A stretch of 64,000 nucleotides of DNA from Halostagnicola sp. A-GB9-2 (GCF_030068615.1 NZ_JASJOC010000017.1:1-64000); one strand, 5' to 3'. Positions 9,211 through 19,077 are shown, counted from the stretch's first letter. Made by a program: numbers and translations. The notes: generated by a model from the letters alone, not told the origin.

Positions 9211-9906
9211 AATACTGGGGATCGTATCGTGCTGACCGGCGACGATGTCGAACGCGACGACGACTGGTTGGCCATGATCAAACGACACGGCGAGAAGCAC
9301 GGGACGGTGACGGCGGTTCCGGTCTTCTACAGCGAGGACTACCCGGTCAAACTGCTCGAAGCCGCTCTGTATCGTCGTCGCCTCGCTCGTCGTCGATCGG
9401 ACGAATTGGGTGATCTGGGACGGCGATGTCACCTTCGATCGACGCGAGATCGACTGCGAGGGCTATATCGCTGATCTGCGCCGGACGGTCTCGGACGACG
9501 CCTTGCTTGCTGAGTACACCGACGAAGCCGTCGCCACGCGAACTCGTCAATCCTGTTCGTGTTCCTGGAAACCTCCGCATCACCTACGAACGTATCATGC
9601 GGTTCGCGTCAATCTTTTACCGATTTGCATCCCGTAAAACGCTCGCGATCCTCGGTCTCTTTTTGGCCACCGCAACGGTCGGCATCGTCGCACTGCTGCT
9701 GGTCGCCGGAGTCGTCACGTACCTCGCACGCGACCGCTACCACGCGCTCGGAGTCGACCGGCGGACGTGGCTATTCGCGGTTCCCTCACTCGTCCTCGCA
9801 CCCCTGTTCGGTCTTGCCGGCATCGTGCATCCGACGTTCGTCTGGGGCGGCCGGCGCCTACCATTGGAACGACACGTTCGACGTCACCGTCATCGAAAGC
9901 GAGTAG
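9211..9906 (+). pseudogene. Family 2-type membrane glycosyltransferase, frameshifted remnant
   Basis: Read across three frames, one protein emerges. The first part is GDRIVLTGDDVERDDDWLAM...VFYSEDYPVKLLEAAL. After a shift near 9366 it continues ASLVVDRTNWVIWDGDVTFD...EIDCEGYIADLRRTVSDDAL. After a second shift near 9530 it continues ELVNPVRVPGNLRITYERIM and a hydrophobic region (about 9640-9830). After a third shift near 9850 it ends YHWNDTFDVTVIESE, stop at 9906. The 'TGDDVERDD' block is the metal/sugar-nucleotide motif of GT2 enzymes, followed by C-terminal membrane helices. The first third of the catalytic domain is missing. Confidence 0.75.
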
Positions 9907-9934
9907 AGCCCAGTCCTGTAGAGCCGGATGTCAC

Positions 9935-11152
9935 CTACTCCTCCAGGAGCCAGCCGAAGCGTTTCTCCCAGAACTCCTTTCCCGGCGGTTTCTTCGTGCG
10001 TCCGTCGGTCTTTGCCTCCCGAATCTGACGCTCGAGTACGTTTCGAGCGTCGTTGATCGCGTGCTTGGCTCCGTATCCCTCTCCGGAAGCGATGAACAGT
10101 CCGCGATCAGTGTACAGGCGAACGCGAGCGAGCAGTAACGACCGGCCGCGCCGCGTTTCGTCGTGCTCCTGCAAGTGGATCTTCGCGTCGAGGATGTTCA
10201 TGCCGTGATCACGATCGTCGAACTTCTCGATCATCTCGACGATATCGTCGTACGAGAAGTCATCGATTAAGCTGGCCCCGTAAAGTTGCACGCCGCGATT
10301 GCCACCGGCCTCCCAGGTAAGCGAATCGAGGACGTCGGTTTTCGTCACGATCCCGTGGGGCGAACCGTCGTCGGTCACGACGAGCGACGAAGCGTCGATA
10401 TCGAACATCTTCTCGACGGTCGTTTCGAGCGTTTCGGACGGTGCAACGGTCCGAACTGGCGACGTCATGACGTCTCGAACCGGGAGATCGAGCATGCGTT
10501 CGCGTTCGCCTTCCCGTGCGCCGAATCCGCCGCGACGCGCGCGGGCCGTGCTCGAGGAAATTTCACCGCCGAAGGGGTCCACCCCGCCGGCGTCGCCGCC
10601 CTGGCTCTGAACCTCGGCCCGGACCGTCAGGTCGGTGACGTCGTAGAGGCTCAGGATGCCAACCGCCGTCCCATCCTCGACGATAGGGAGGTGTGTAATT
10701 CGGTGCTCCCGGAACGTATTCAGTGCCTCGCCGAGACCCGATTCGGGGGTCAGCGAGAGCAGGTCAGTCGAGGCGGCCTCCGAAACCGTCGCCGCGCCGA
10801 GGTTCGGTTTCACCGCCTCGAGGATGCTGTCGACAGTGACGACACCACACAACTCGCCGTCCTCAAAGACTGGCAATACCTGTGAATCGCTGTCAATCAT
10901 CAACTGTGCGACTTTCCGAACGTCTTCGTCGGGCGCCAGCTGGGGAACGTGCCAGACCAGCGAGCCGAGTTTCTCGTTCGGTTGGCGGTGCGACGTAGCC
11001 AGTTGCCGCCGGGTGACGACGCCCTCGAACTCGTCGCCGCGAACGACGACGCCTCTCACGTCGGAATCTGCGAACGTCCCGACGAGTTTCGAGACGGTTG
11101 TGTCGGGCGTGTACTCAACGAACTCCTCCGAAACGATGGTGTCGATGTTCAT
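9935..11152 (-). CDS. Four-CBS-domain protein with HPF/S30AE-like C-terminus
   Basis: A 405-residue soluble protein. Four CBS motifs are visible (about residues 10-55, 70-125, 130-185 and 220-275), with cores such as VVTVDSILEAV, VGILSLYDVTDLTV and HGIVTKTDVLDSLT. A glycine-rich linker lies between CBS3 and CBS4. The last 120 residues are different: MIEKFDDRDHGMNILDAKIH, then a strand LLLARVRLYTDRGLFIASGE, then GYGAKHAINDARNVLERQI. The order and the final 'AINDARNVLERQI' match ribosome-hibernation (HPF/RaiA) domains, which end in A-I-D..DKLERQL. CBS domains bind adenosine nucleotides, so the protein may link energy state to ribosome inactivation. CBS assignment is firm; the hibernation role is inference. 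Confidence 0.85.
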   Translation of the reverse strand: MNIDTIVSEEFVEYTPDTTVSKLVGTFADSDVRGVVVRGDEFEGVVTRRQLATSHRQPNEKLGSLVWHVPQLAPDEDVRKVAQLMIDSDSQVLPVFEDGELCGVVTVDSILEAVKPNLGAATVSEAASTDLLSLTPESGLGEALNTFREHRITHLPIVEDGTAVGILSLYDVTDLTVRAEVQSQGGDAGGVDPFGGEISSSTARARRGGFGAREGERERMLDLPVRDVMTSPVRTVAPSETLETTVEKMFDIDASSLVVTDDGSPHGIVTKTDVLDSLTWEAGGNRGVQLYGASLIDDFSYDDIVEMIEKFDDRDHGMNILDAKIHLQEHDETRRGRSLLLARVRLYTDRGLFIASGEGYGAKHAINDARNVLERQIREAKTDGRTKKPPGKEFWEKRFGWLLEE

Positions 11153-11294
11153 GGTGATTACGTGTATGGATCGGTTGTCTGACTGTACAGCAACAGGAGA
11201 TCAGTCGTACGCGATAGTTTGACAGCCAATGTCAAATACCCGGTGGTCGTTCCCACGTTTCAGGTATTTGCGTTCGATCGTAGGACGAGTATAT

Positions 11295-11690
11295 ATGCGC
11301 TCACAGGGCGTTCTGGCGGGATATCGTCTACATCTGGCAGCATTCGCACTCACAATCCACGGGCTCATTCATTTCCTCGGAATCGGGGCATACTTCGAAG
11401 TGATCCAGATGGCCGACCTTCCCTACAAGACGACACTGCTCGGTGGTGCCATTGACGTGGGTGATACGGGAATTCGGATCTTTGCCGTACTGACTGCCGT
11501 GGCGGGCATTGGTTTCATTGTCTCGGCCGTCGGATTGGTGTCCGACTGGCGATACTGGCGGCCTCTATTGGTCGCAATAACAGTGTTTTCACTCATCCTC
11601 ACCACTCTCGACTGGACGGTCGCTTCGATGGGAACTCTGGCCAACCTGACAATTCTGGCTGTCCTCTTCGTCCAGCTGCGGCAAGCTTGA
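11295..11690 (+). CDS. Four-helix membrane protein, unknown function
   Basis: A 131-residue protein from the ATG at 11295 (MRSQGVLAGYRLHLAAFALT). Four hydrophobic segments are visible: LHLAAFALTIHGLIHFLGIG, IRIFAVLTAVAGIGFIVSAV, WRPLLVAITVFSLILTTLDW and GTLANLTILAVLFVQL. The layout (HGLIHFLG in helix 1, FGT/GTLAN before helix 4) matches a small conserved bacterial and archaeal membrane family without known function. An upstream ATG at 11229 would add 22 basic residues and is less likely. It precedes a DUF2267 gene by 28 bases and may share its message. Confidence 0.65.
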   Translation: MRSQGVLAGYRLHLAAFALTIHGLIHFLGIGAYFEVIQMADLPYKTTLLGGAIDVGDTGIRIFAVLTAVAGIGFIVSAVGLVSDWRYWRPLLVAITVFSLILTTLDWTVASMGTLANLTILAVLFVQLRQA

Positions 11691-11718
11691 TGATCCTGCT
11701 CGAGGTCGTACGAGTGCG

Positions 11719-12240
11719 ATGAACTTCGACGAGTTCACCGGCGAGATACAGCATCGACTCGAGCTCCCGGACACTGGCCGGACGGTCCGGACGATCCGGG
11801 CTATACTCATGACGGTCGGCGAACGGATTCCTGAGGGTGCGGCCGCGGACCTCGCGGCGTCGCTGCCGATGGAAATTAAGTGGTACCTGACCGGCGCGGT
11901 CCAAGACCACGGCCAGCGGTTCGACTGGCAGGAGTTCGTCTCGCGGGTCAACGATCGCGAGGGTGATCGGACCGATCGCTCGGAGGCCGCTTACCACGCC
12001 CGGGTCATCGTCGACTTCGTGGCGTCGCAGGTGCCACCGTCGGATTTCCAACAGCTTCGAGATCAATTACCCGAGAGCGCGGACGACGGGAACTGGGGAG
12101 AACTGTTCGCGGTGGTCGATAGCGGCGGCTGGGGCGACGCCCAGGAAGCCCAGACCGGCGGTGGGCCACAACACGAGTCCGAAGCCGGCCCCGATTCCGG
12201 ATCGAACGGCGTCGAACCGGTCGACGAGACCGAAGAGTGA
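11719..12240 (+). CDS. DUF2267 protein
   Basis: A 173-residue protein. The DUF2267 domain fills residues 1-130: MNFDEFTGEIQHRLELPDTG, AILMTVGERIPEGAAADLAA, LPMEIKWYLTG and FDWQEFVSRV are its usual blocks, forming an all-helical fold with two similar halves. The last 40 residues (GGWGDAQEAQTGGGPQHESE onward) are a disordered acidic tail. DUF2267 proteins have no known reaction; they recur next to Usp, CBS and PEP synthase genes in stress clusters. A second, shorter copy lies at 17813. Confidence 0.88.
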   Translation: MNFDEFTGEIQHRLELPDTGRTVRTIRAILMTVGERIPEGAAADLAASLPMEIKWYLTGAVQDHGQRFDWQEFVSRVNDREGDRTDRSEAAYHARVIVDFVASQVPPSDFQQLRDQLPESADDGNWGELFAVVDSGGWGDAQEAQTGGGPQHESEAGPDSGSNGVEPVDETEE

Positions 12241-12259
12241 TCCCCACGAGCACGGATCG

Positions 12260-12600
12260 CTACCGACTGTCGCTTTCTGTCTCCGAGAGGCGGCGCCCGA
12301 TCGCATCGGCGCTGACGAGCGCATCACGAACGTTGTCGGGCGACACCGGGAACGGTTCGTTGTGGATCGTCTCCTCGTCGGCACAGGCTGCGTCCGCGAC
12401 GACTTCGAGTTCCTCGCTCGACGGGTCATCGAGTCCGATTTCGGCTAGCGTGGTCGGCATCCCGACCGAGGACGCGAAGCCTGCCACATCCTCGACGAAC
12501 GCATCGTCGTGGCCCTCGAGGACGAGTTGCGCGATCGTGCCGATCGTCACTTTCTCGCCGTGGGTCGCATCGTGGGTCGCCTCGAGTCGATGTCGACGCC
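12260..12600 (-). pseudogene. Glycerol dehydrogenase C-terminal remnant
   Basis: The frame reads THDATHGEKVTIGTIAQLVL, then FVEDVAGFASSVGMPTTLAE, then VADAACADEETIHNEPFPVS and ends ...SADAIGRRLSE. THGEKV is the metal-binding histidine segment of iron-containing alcohol/glycerol dehydrogenases, and 'ETIHNEPFPV' is typical of glycerol dehydrogenase ends. Only about the last 115 of about 360 residues remain; upstream the reading breaks into another frame near 12600. It once reduced NAD with glycerol or a related polyol. Confidence 0.75.
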
Positions 12601-12757
12601 GCACTCGAGTAGCACGAATTCCGTCGCGATCTATAGTAGCCACTGAAAGTCAGTTCATACCCAATCACACAGCTGTCGTGCGATTGCTGTGTGAACAGTT
12701 TCAGTTGTTACTATTGCCCGAAGGCTCTCGAACGGGTCTCGCCGACCCGGTAGGAGG

Positions 12758-15628
12758 TTAGTACCGGTCGAAGTACCTGTCCTGAACCTTCACGAAGACG
12801 GCCATCAACAGGGCAAAGACTGCGGCTGCGATCGCGATCTGGGCCCAATGGACGAGTTCGAGCGGTTCGACGTCGAACAGCAGTTGCCCGGTCGGCGTGT
12901 AGAGGACGAGCAACTGCAACGTTACGGCGACGGCGACCGCGAGCACGAGCCAATTGTTCGAGAAGAGTCCGAGCCCGTACCGGTACCGAATCGCCTGAAT
13001 TCGGACGATCTCGAAGACGACGAATCCGGTAAAGACCACCGTCTGAGCAAGTCCGCGCCCCACTTCGTAGTCTGGACTCCAGCCGACCAGTGCGGCGGTC
13101 ACATCGTATCCAGGGACTAGTTCACCGTAGAAGTTGAGGGTAAACAGCGGCAACAGACAGACTGTCATAAAGAGCGCGATGCCGACGATAGACGTGATGA
13201 TCCGGTCGGTGATGACGCCTTCGTCGGGCGGGCGTGGCTCTCGGTCCATCACGTCGTCTGCGGCCGGATCGACGCCCATCGTCAGCGCGGGAATGCCATC
13301 GGTGACGACGTTGATCCAGAGCACTTGGATCGGCGTAATCACGAGTCCCAGGCCCGCCAGCGTCCCAGTGAAGATCATCGTCACCTCCCCGCCATTACCT
13401 GACAACAGATAGTTGACGAACTTGCGAACGTTGTCGAAGATGCGCCGGCCGCCCCTAACCGCGTCCCGAATCGTCGCGAAGTTGTCGTCCAGCAGGACGA
13501 TGTCGGAGGCTTGTTCCGTGACGTCCGTCCCGCGAACCCCCATAGCGACACCAACGTCTGCGTTTTTGACTGCTGGCGCGTCGTTGACGCCGTCTCCCGT
13601 CATCGCCACCGTGTGCCCTTTCTGCTGGAGTGTCTGGAGAATACGCGTCTTGTGTTCCGGCGACGTCCGCGCGAAGATATCGACGTCGTCGACCACCTCC
13701 CGCAACGTCTCGTCTCCCATCTCCTCGAGTTCGGGTCCCGTAATCACTGTTGCCGAGCGGAGTCCGACCTCCTCACCGACTGCCCGCGCAGTGATTGCGT
13801 TGTCGCCTGTGATCATCACGACGTTGATCCCAGCGTCGAGACAGCCCGCAAGCGCGTCCGTCACCTCGGGTCGAGGCGGATCGATCATTCCCTGCAACCC
13901 AAGAAAGACCATCTCTTGCTCGACGTCCTCATCTGGCTCCTGCGCCTGCGAATCAGGAACGTCGGGTCGGTACGCAAACCCCATCACGCGCAACGCGTCC
14001 GCCGCGAACCCCTCATTTTGGGTCTCGATCTCCGTGTGCCGTTCATCCGTGAGAGAGACGGTCTCGCCGTCGACGAGTTCCCGATTACAGTGATTGAGGA
14101 CGGTCTCTGGTGCGCCTTTCATGTAGGCGACCGTCCCGCTGTCAGGCGTCTCGTGGACGGTCGTCATTCGTTTGCGAGCCGAAGTAAACTCGACCTCCCC
14201 GATTCGGGGGTACCTCCCAGTCAGATCTCGGTGATCGAACCCAGCTTTCTGGGCGGCGACGAACAGTGCGATTTCGGTTGGATCGCCGAGGTAGGTACGC
14301 TCTTGGTCGGCGGACTCGTCTGTCGTAGGCCCGTCGCGTTCACGGATGCCGATGTCGACGTTGTTACAGAGCATCCCACAGTGCAGTACCTTGGCGACCC
14401 TGTCGGTGTCGACTGGCTCGTCGTCCTGTAGAAACTCCCCGTCGGTGTCGTAGCCGGTCCCGGTCACTGTGTATGTTTCACGGTTGGCGACGATCCGCTG
14501 GACGGTCATCTCCTCCTCGGTGAGTGTACCGGTCTTGTCCGTACAGATTACGTCGACCGAGCCAAGCGCCTCGACGATCGGAAGCCTGCGAACGAGAGCA
14601 TTCTGGTCGGCCATCCGGCGCGCCCCGAGCGCGAGCGAGAGCGTGACGACCGCCGGAAGCCCCTCAGGGACCGCCGAAACCGCGATGCCGACCGCCGTCA
14701 GGAAGACCTGCAGCGGCGGTGTGTCGCCGATTACCAGCTCGGTGATCGCGATGATCGAGACGATGCCGATGACTCCGAGCGCGATGAATTTGCCCAACCG
14801 GTCCATCTCCGCCTGGAACGGCGTGTCGCGCTCTTCGGCTTCCTCGAGGGCCGTCGCGATCTGTCCGATTTCGGACTCGGGGCCGGTCTCGACGACAACC
14901 GCCATCCCGGAGCCGCGCTCGACGACGGTATCCTTGTACAGCATATTCTCGCGCTCGGCCAGTGAGGTGTCCTCGTCGACCCGACCGACTGCCTTCGAGA
15001 CGCCGACGCTCTCGCCGGTCAGGGCCGCCTCGTCGACGCTCAGGTTCGACTCGTCGACGATCCGGGCGTCGGCGGGGACGATGTCGCCGGACTCGACGAA
15101 TATAACGTCGCCGGGCACAACGTTCGTCGCGTCGATTTCGGTCTTCTCGCCGCTGCGTCTGACCAGCGCGTAGGTCGTCGACATCTCCTTTAGCGCCTGA
15201 ATGCTCTGTTCGGCACGATAGTCCTGCAAGAAGCCGAAGGCGGTGATGAACAGGACGACACCCGCAATGACCCCAGCATCGATCACGTGGCCAACCGCTG
15301 CCATCACCGCCGCGGCGACGATCAACACCCAGATTAGCGCTGGCTTGAACTGCTCGACGAAGATTTGAAGTGGCGAAATTCCCTCCTCGGCTTCGATCTT
15401 GTTGGCCCCCTCGTACTCGAGACGCTCGCGTGCTTCAGCCAGATCTAGTCCTTCAGCCGAAGTCTCGAGACCGTCGTAGATCTCCTCGATCGGTCGCGAG
15501 TGCCAGTTCGTCGTGGCGCCAGGGTCGGCTCCCGTTCGCGCTCGATCTCGGTGTTGATTCTGCTCTGAGCGTGACACGTGTACAATTTCGATCCGAATTA
15601 GTTCGTAGTCGCTTCTCGCGTTCGTCAC
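12758..15628 (-). CDS. P2-type cation-transporting ATPase
   Basis: A 956-residue P-type ATPase. In order: N-terminal cation ATPase domain ([20 protein letters not shown]), actuator loop with the TGES motif in [14 protein letters not shown], membrane segment with [20 protein letters not shown] (the P2-type PEGLP calcium-site helix), phosphorylation motif DKTGTLT, nucleotide-site AYMKGAPE, and hinge [20 protein letters not shown], then six C-terminal helices. It hydrolyses ATP to move a cation across the membrane; PEGLP and overall length point to Ca2+ or Na+/K+ rather than copper. A GTG at 15577 (VSRSEQNQH) is an alternative start that removes 17 residues. Similar ATPases occur in hypoxia-induced gene sets in bacteria. 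Confidence 0.92.
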   Translation of the reverse strand: MTNARSDYELIRIEIVHVSRSEQNQHRDRARTGADPGATTNWHSRPIEEIYDGLETSAEGLDLAEARERLEYEGANKIEAEEGISPLQIFVEQFKPALIWVLIVAAAVMAAVGHVIDAGVIAGVVLFITAFGFLQDYRAEQSIQALKEMSTTYALVRRSGEKTEIDATNVVPGDVIFVESGDIVPADARIVDESNLSVDEAALTGESVGVSKAVGRVDEDTSLAERENMLYKDTVVERGSGMAVVVETGPESEIGQIATALEEAEERDTPFQAEMDRLGKFIALGVIGIVSIIAITELVIGDTPPLQVFLTAVGIAVSAVPEGLPAVVTLSLALGARRMADQNALVRRLPIVEALGSVDVICTDKTGTLTEEEMTVQRIVANRETYTVTGTGYDTDGEFLQDDEPVDTDRVAKVLHCGMLCNNVDIGIRERDGPTTDESADQERTYLGDPTEIALFVAAQKAGFDHRDLTGRYPRIGEVEFTSARKRMTTVHETPDSGTVAYMKGAPETVLNHCNRELVDGETVSLTDERHTEIETQNEGFAADALRVMGFAYRPDVPDSQAQEPDEDVEQEMVFLGLQGMIDPPRPEVTDALAGCLDAGINVVMITGDNAITARAVGEEVGLRSATVITGPELEEMGDETLREVVDDVDIFARTSPEHKTRILQTLQQKGHTVAMTGDGVNDAPAVKNADVGVAMGVRGTDVTEQASDIVLLDDNFATIRDAVRGGRRIFDNVRKFVNYLLSGNGGEVTMIFTGTLAGLGLVITPIQVLWINVVTDGIPALTMGVDPAADDVMDREPRPPDEGVITDRIITSIVGIALFMTVCLLPLFTLNFYGELVPGYDVTAALVGWSPDYEVGRGLAQTVVFTGFVVFEIVRIQAIRYRYGLGLFSNNWLVLAVAVAVTLQLLVLYTPTGQLLFDVEPLELVHWAQIAIAAAVFALLMAVFVKVQDRYFDRY

Positions 15629-15693
15629 TTGGTTGGGTCGACCGAGCGGCGATCAACTCACGGGGTGAACTTGACGGACCAGTCGCCGGTAGC

Positions 15694-16020
15694 TCACCGT
15701 TGGGCCTCGACGACGACCGTCATGCTGTGATCGATTGCTCTCACACCGCCGGTCACCGGGTAACAGTCCTGCGGCTCAAGCGACGCTGCGATCGACGACG
15801 ACTCGCGGAGGCCTTCGACATTGATCTCCACGCGGCATCTAACCCGATTGTCAGATACATCGGCGACGAAGTTCCATGCGTCGTCGACATCTACTTCACA
15901 CGATGACGGCGTCGTGTCCTCGAGTGCCTGATGTGAGGTCACCGTGGCTAATTCGTTCGACGACCAGTAGGGGAGAGGACCGACTCCACTATTGGCTATG
16001 CCTGCACGCTGAGCGGTCAT
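15694..16020 (-). CDS. Short acidic ORF of uncertain reality
   Basis: A 108-residue frame with an acidic middle (SCEVDVDDAWNFVADVSDNR) and a strand-rich end (RCRVEINVEGLRESSS, MTVVVEAQR). It could be a small alpha/beta domain or part of a decayed gene, but I recognise no family, and the N-terminal 25 residues are not convincing. It lies upstream of the cation ATPase with the same orientation, 65 bases from its start. Confidence 0.25.
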   Translation of the reverse strand: MTAQRAGIANSGVGPLPYWSSNELATVTSHQALEDTTPSSCEVDVDDAWNFVADVSDNRVRCRVEINVEGLRESSSIAASLEPQDCYPVTGGVRAIDHSMTVVVEAQR

Positions 16021-16094
16021 GCGGCGACCCTACCATGATTCAATTCTTAATACCCCCAGCAACGAGTCCCTATTCTGACTGTTGGTGATTTACG

Positions 16095-16500
16095 ATGTAT
16101 CTGTTCGAAGCCCTGGAATATGGCCACGATATCCTTACTGACGCAACAGCTATCGCGGTAGATTACGATCGTGAGACAAATACCAAAATCATCACTGAAC
16201 ACCCCACCACGAAATCGTCAGACAGGCCAAAGAGGCGACCGACGACACGATCGTCATCGGCAGTCACGTTCGAGAGGAAATTGCATCGACGTACGAAACG
16301 CACGATGTCGAGGTGACCAGTGCCGTTCAGCGCGGTCATCCAGCTCATGGCATCGTCGCGTATGCCGAGGACAACGATATCATCATCGGACGAACGGGCC
16401 GAACGGGTGTGATGCGGGTGATGTGAAGTACGGCTGATCGGGTCGTCCGATCGACTTCGATACCAGTCATCGTCATTCCGGAACCAAGCGATGACAGCTA
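16095..16500 (+). pseudogene. Universal stress protein remnant, two C-halves fused
   Basis: The first frame gives DATAIAVDYDRETNTKIITE. After a shift near 16205 a second frame reads HHEIVRQAKEATDDTIVIGS, then HVREEIAST, then a second Usp-like stretch, HDVEVTSAVQRGHPAHGIVA, YAEDNDIIIIGRTGRTGVM, a TGA near 16424, and finally ADRVVRSTSIPVIVIPEPSD. Two Usp C-terminal halves are joined with the intervening N-terminal half missing, and frameshifts and a stop interrupt them. This is a decayed two-domain Usp just upstream of the intact Usp at 16586. Confidence 0.7.
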
Positions 16501-16585
16501 ACGGCGAACCCGCAGTGTAGTCTGTCGTTCGAATGCATCTCACCGGTGGATGGCTTTACGAGCGTTCGTGGCGAATACCGAAACG

Positions 16586-17017
16586 ATGTCACGATCGATC
16601 CTCGTTCCACACGACGGCTCGTCGAACGCGCAGGCTGCGTTCAAGTATGCTCTCGATACTTTTCCGAACGCCCAGATCATTCTCTTTCACGCGATCGATC
16701 CGTTCGAGGTGACGCCTGCTGACGAGCAGTTACCGGCGTTGACCGACGAATGGCTAGACGACCAGCGTTCGCGAGCGGCGCAACTCTTCGAGGACGCGCG
16801 GGGGGACCTCGGAGACGAGTACGAGACGGTCGACGTCGAGACCGAGACGGGAATTGGCTCACCAGCCCAGACTATCGTCGCCGCCGTCGACGGCACTGAC
16901 GCGGATCAGATCGTGATGGGAAGCAAAGGGCGGAGCGGCGCACCCGGGGCGCGAATGGGGAGTACGGCCGAACTCGTCGTCAAGCGCGTGGATGTTCCGG
17001 TAACGATCGTGCGCTAA
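16586..17017 (+). CDS. Universal stress protein, single domain
   Basis: A 143-residue Usp from the ATG at 16586 (MSRSILVPHDGSSNAQAAFK); the longer start at 16550 adds 12 residues before the first strand and is not needed. The nucleotide motif reads GSKGRSGAPGARMGSTAEL, keeping G-x2-G-x9-GS. The end VKRVDVPVTIVR is canonical. A long acidic helix (EWLDDQRSRAAQLFEDARGD) links strands 2 and 3. Convergent with another Usp only 21 bases away at 17039. Confidence 0.88.
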   Translation: MSRSILVPHDGSSNAQAAFKYALDTFPNAQIILFHAIDPFEVTPADEQLPALTDEWLDDQRSRAAQLFEDARGDLGDEYETVDVETETGIGSPAQTIVAAVDGTDADQIVMGSKGRSGAPGARMGSTAELVVKRVDVPVTIVR

Positions 17018-17038
17018 CGCTACCAGTCGTGGTACCTG

Positions 17039-17497
17039 TCACACGTCCTCAGCACGAACGACAGTAACTGCAACTGGTGATCTCCGGACGACAATCTCGG
17101 CGACGCTTCCGAGAAGCAATCTCGTCGTCCCCGTTCGGCCGTGACTCCCCATGATAATCTGATCGACGTCGTTCTTCTCGGCGTACTCGACAATTTCACG
17201 CGACGGGTCCCCAGTAACACCGTCAGTCTCGAAATCCCCGTCGTAGTCCGTTGCTACCTCGCGGGCTGTATCGAAAATCTGTTCTTCTTCTTCGTTCGCT
17301 CGTTCGTACCACTCTTCGGAGCCGTGAATCGGTTCGTTTCGCATGTCGACCTCGGTTGCGGAACTGTATCCTGGATCAGACGGATCGAGGATGTGAAGTG
17401 CGACGATAGAGGCGGCGTCGTACTCGTCACATGCGAACTCGAGCGCCTGAATCGACAACGGCGAACCATCGATGGGAACGAGAAGGTTGCGAGCCAT
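17039..17497 (-). CDS. Universal stress protein, single domain, ATP-type
   Basis: A 152-residue Usp starting MARNLLVPIDGSPLSIQALE. The complete ATP motif GSHGRTGTTRLLLGSVAEIV is followed by RRSPVAVTVVRAEDV. An acidic insertion (NEPIHGSEEWYERANEEEEQ) precedes the third strand. It should bind ATP and dimerise. Its closest visible relative in the window is the Usp at 8060. It is transcribed against the Usp at 16586, so the two genes share one terminator region of 21 bases. Confidence 0.9.
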   Translation of the reverse strand: MARNLLVPIDGSPLSIQALEFACDEYDAASIVALHILDPSDPGYSSATEVDMRNEPIHGSEEWYERANEEEEQIFDTAREVATDYDGDFETDGVTGDPSREIVEYAEKNDVDQIIMGSHGRTGTTRLLLGSVAEIVVRRSPVAVTVVRAEDV

Positions 17498-17812
17498 CGC
17501 TTACTCGTATTGCTTCCAGTGATAAAATGCTATCTGGAGGGGGGAGTCTCCGAGCGAACGCTCGTCGGTGGTATCGGCTGCTTGGAAAACGATTCGCACG
17601 ATTGGGAGCAATTGCGCCAGACAGACGTCGACGTCATACAAATCGACGCTCGACGATCCGTTCGTTTCTTAGCGTATCGGTGCGTTCGGGATTTATGTCT
17701 CTTCGTGACCGACTTGAGAACGAATCGCATTCGAGTAGAGAGACTGGGTATCGAATTCACTGGTATCGGTACCGTCACGCCAGTCAATCTTGTGACCACA
17801 CATCCACAGACG
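17498..17812. other. Intergenic promoter region between Usp and DUF2267 genes
   Basis: About 315 bases separating divergent genes. It must carry both promoters; no protein-like frame or strong repeat was found. Confidence 0.4.
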
Positions 17813-18202
17813 ATGAATTACAAAGAATTTTCCGGGCAGGTTCAGCACAGACTAGAATACGCCCACTTCGGACAGGCAGTCCAAGCGACTCGAGCCGTGT
17901 TGACAACCCTCGGCGAACGGCTGTACGAAGGAAAGGCAATGGATCTCGCGAGTCCGCTGCCGATGGAAATCGATTGGTATCTGACCGAAGCCGAACACGG
18001 GCAGCGCTTCGACTATCAGGAGTTTCTCGATCGCGTCGCAAACCGCACGAATGTCGATCGATCCGATGCCAACTATCACGCCCAACAGAGAGTCCCAATC
18101 GTCGCCGAGATCGTTCCGGCGGACAACATCGAGAAAGCCGATGGACAACTCCCTGACGATTATGATCGGCTGTTCGAGCTAATCGACAAAACCGAGACGT
18201 GA
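17813..18202 (+). CDS. DUF2267 protein, short form
   Basis: A 129-residue DUF2267 protein. It matches the 11719 gene block by block: MNYKEFSGQVQHRLEYAHFG, RAVLTTLGERLYEGKAMDLA, LPMEIDWYLTEAEHGQRFDY and QEFLDRVANRT. It lacks the acidic tail. The start at 17813 is set by this alignment; the longer frame upstream is not protein-like. The gene ends in a four-base overlap (GTGA) with the methyltransferase gene, so the two are translationally coupled and may act together. Confidence 0.85.
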   Translation: MNYKEFSGQVQHRLEYAHFGQAVQATRAVLTTLGERLYEGKAMDLASPLPMEIDWYLTEAEHGQRFDYQEFLDRVANRTNVDRSDANYHAQQRVPIVAEIVPADNIEKADGQLPDDYDRLFELIDKTET

Positions 18203-18927
18203 GCGGAACGAATTCGGATAACTACGATACTGCGCATCGGTTGACATCGAATGATCTGCCGTCCACACCACCGGGGCCGATCGCTCGCGTACCGCGACCG
18301 AAAACCGACGCCCGTGACTGGTACGATGCGTTGAGCGACTGGTACGACATCGTCGCTGATCCGTTCGAGGCACCCGCACGATCGGTTGGACTAGACGTAC
18401 TCGAGGCTACGCCGGGCGAACGCGTTCTCGACGTCGGCTGTGGCACCGGCAGTGCACTCCTTGAGCTTTCGCGGGCCGTTACTCCCGACGGCCTTGCCAT
18501 CGGGCTCGACCTCGCACCCGGGATGTGTCAGACTGCGCGGGATCGGCTCACGGCGGCCGATCTCGAGCCGGACATCGTCCAGGGAGACGGGGCCACGCTT
18601 CCGTTCGCGGACGGAGTCTTTGACGCTCTCTTCGCAAGTTTTGTGCTCGAACTCTTCGACACGCCTGCGGTCCGACCGGTCCTGTCAGAGTGGAGCCGCG
18701 TGCTCGCCTCCGATGGTCGCCTTTGTATCGTCTCGCTGTCCCGACGGCGGGCCGGACCCGTGACGTGGCTGTACGAAGCAGTTCATGAACGCCTCCCGAC
18801 GCACGTCGACTGCCGGCCGATCTACCTCAGGGAAACGCTGCTCGAAGCCGGGTTCGTGGTCCACGATCACCGGGAGATATCCGCCTGGGGACTTCCCGTC
18901 GAAGTCGTCCACTGTGAGATCCCGTAG
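18199..18927 (+). CDS. Class I SAM-dependent methyltransferase
   Basis: A 242-residue methyltransferase of the UbiE/Methyltransf_11 type. Motif I is VLDVGCGTGSALLELSRAV near residue 78, followed by the acidic residue in AIGLDLAPGMC that binds the SAM ribose, then DIVQGDGATLPFADGVFDAL (motif II/post I) and FASFVLELFDTP. A proline-rich 35-residue N-terminus precedes the domain. The substrate cannot be told from sequence; UbiE-like members methylate quinones or small lipids. The GTG start lies inside the stop codon of the DUF2267 gene. Confidence 0.85.
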   Translation: MSGTNSDNYDTAHRLTSNDLPSTPPGPIARVPRPKTDARDWYDALSDWYDIVADPFEAPARSVGLDVLEATPGERVLDVGCGTGSALLELSRAVTPDGLAIGLDLAPGMCQTARDRLTAADLEPDIVQGDGATLPFADGVFDALFASFVLELFDTPAVRPVLSEWSRVLASDGRLCIVSLSRRRAGPVTWLYEAVHERLPTHVDCRPIYLRETLLEAGFVVHDHREISAWGLPVEVVHCEIP

Positions 18928-19077
18928 CGAACGGATTGACGCGTTTCGTCGGCCAGAAATTCAGTCGAATCGTTACTGAACGCGACAGACTCGTGTTCCT
19001 GCGGACTGGTGTACGTCAGTTCCGGTGCAACCGCCGGGCAGTCGCGGTCACGGAGCACGGTCGTCAGTCAAGAGCTT

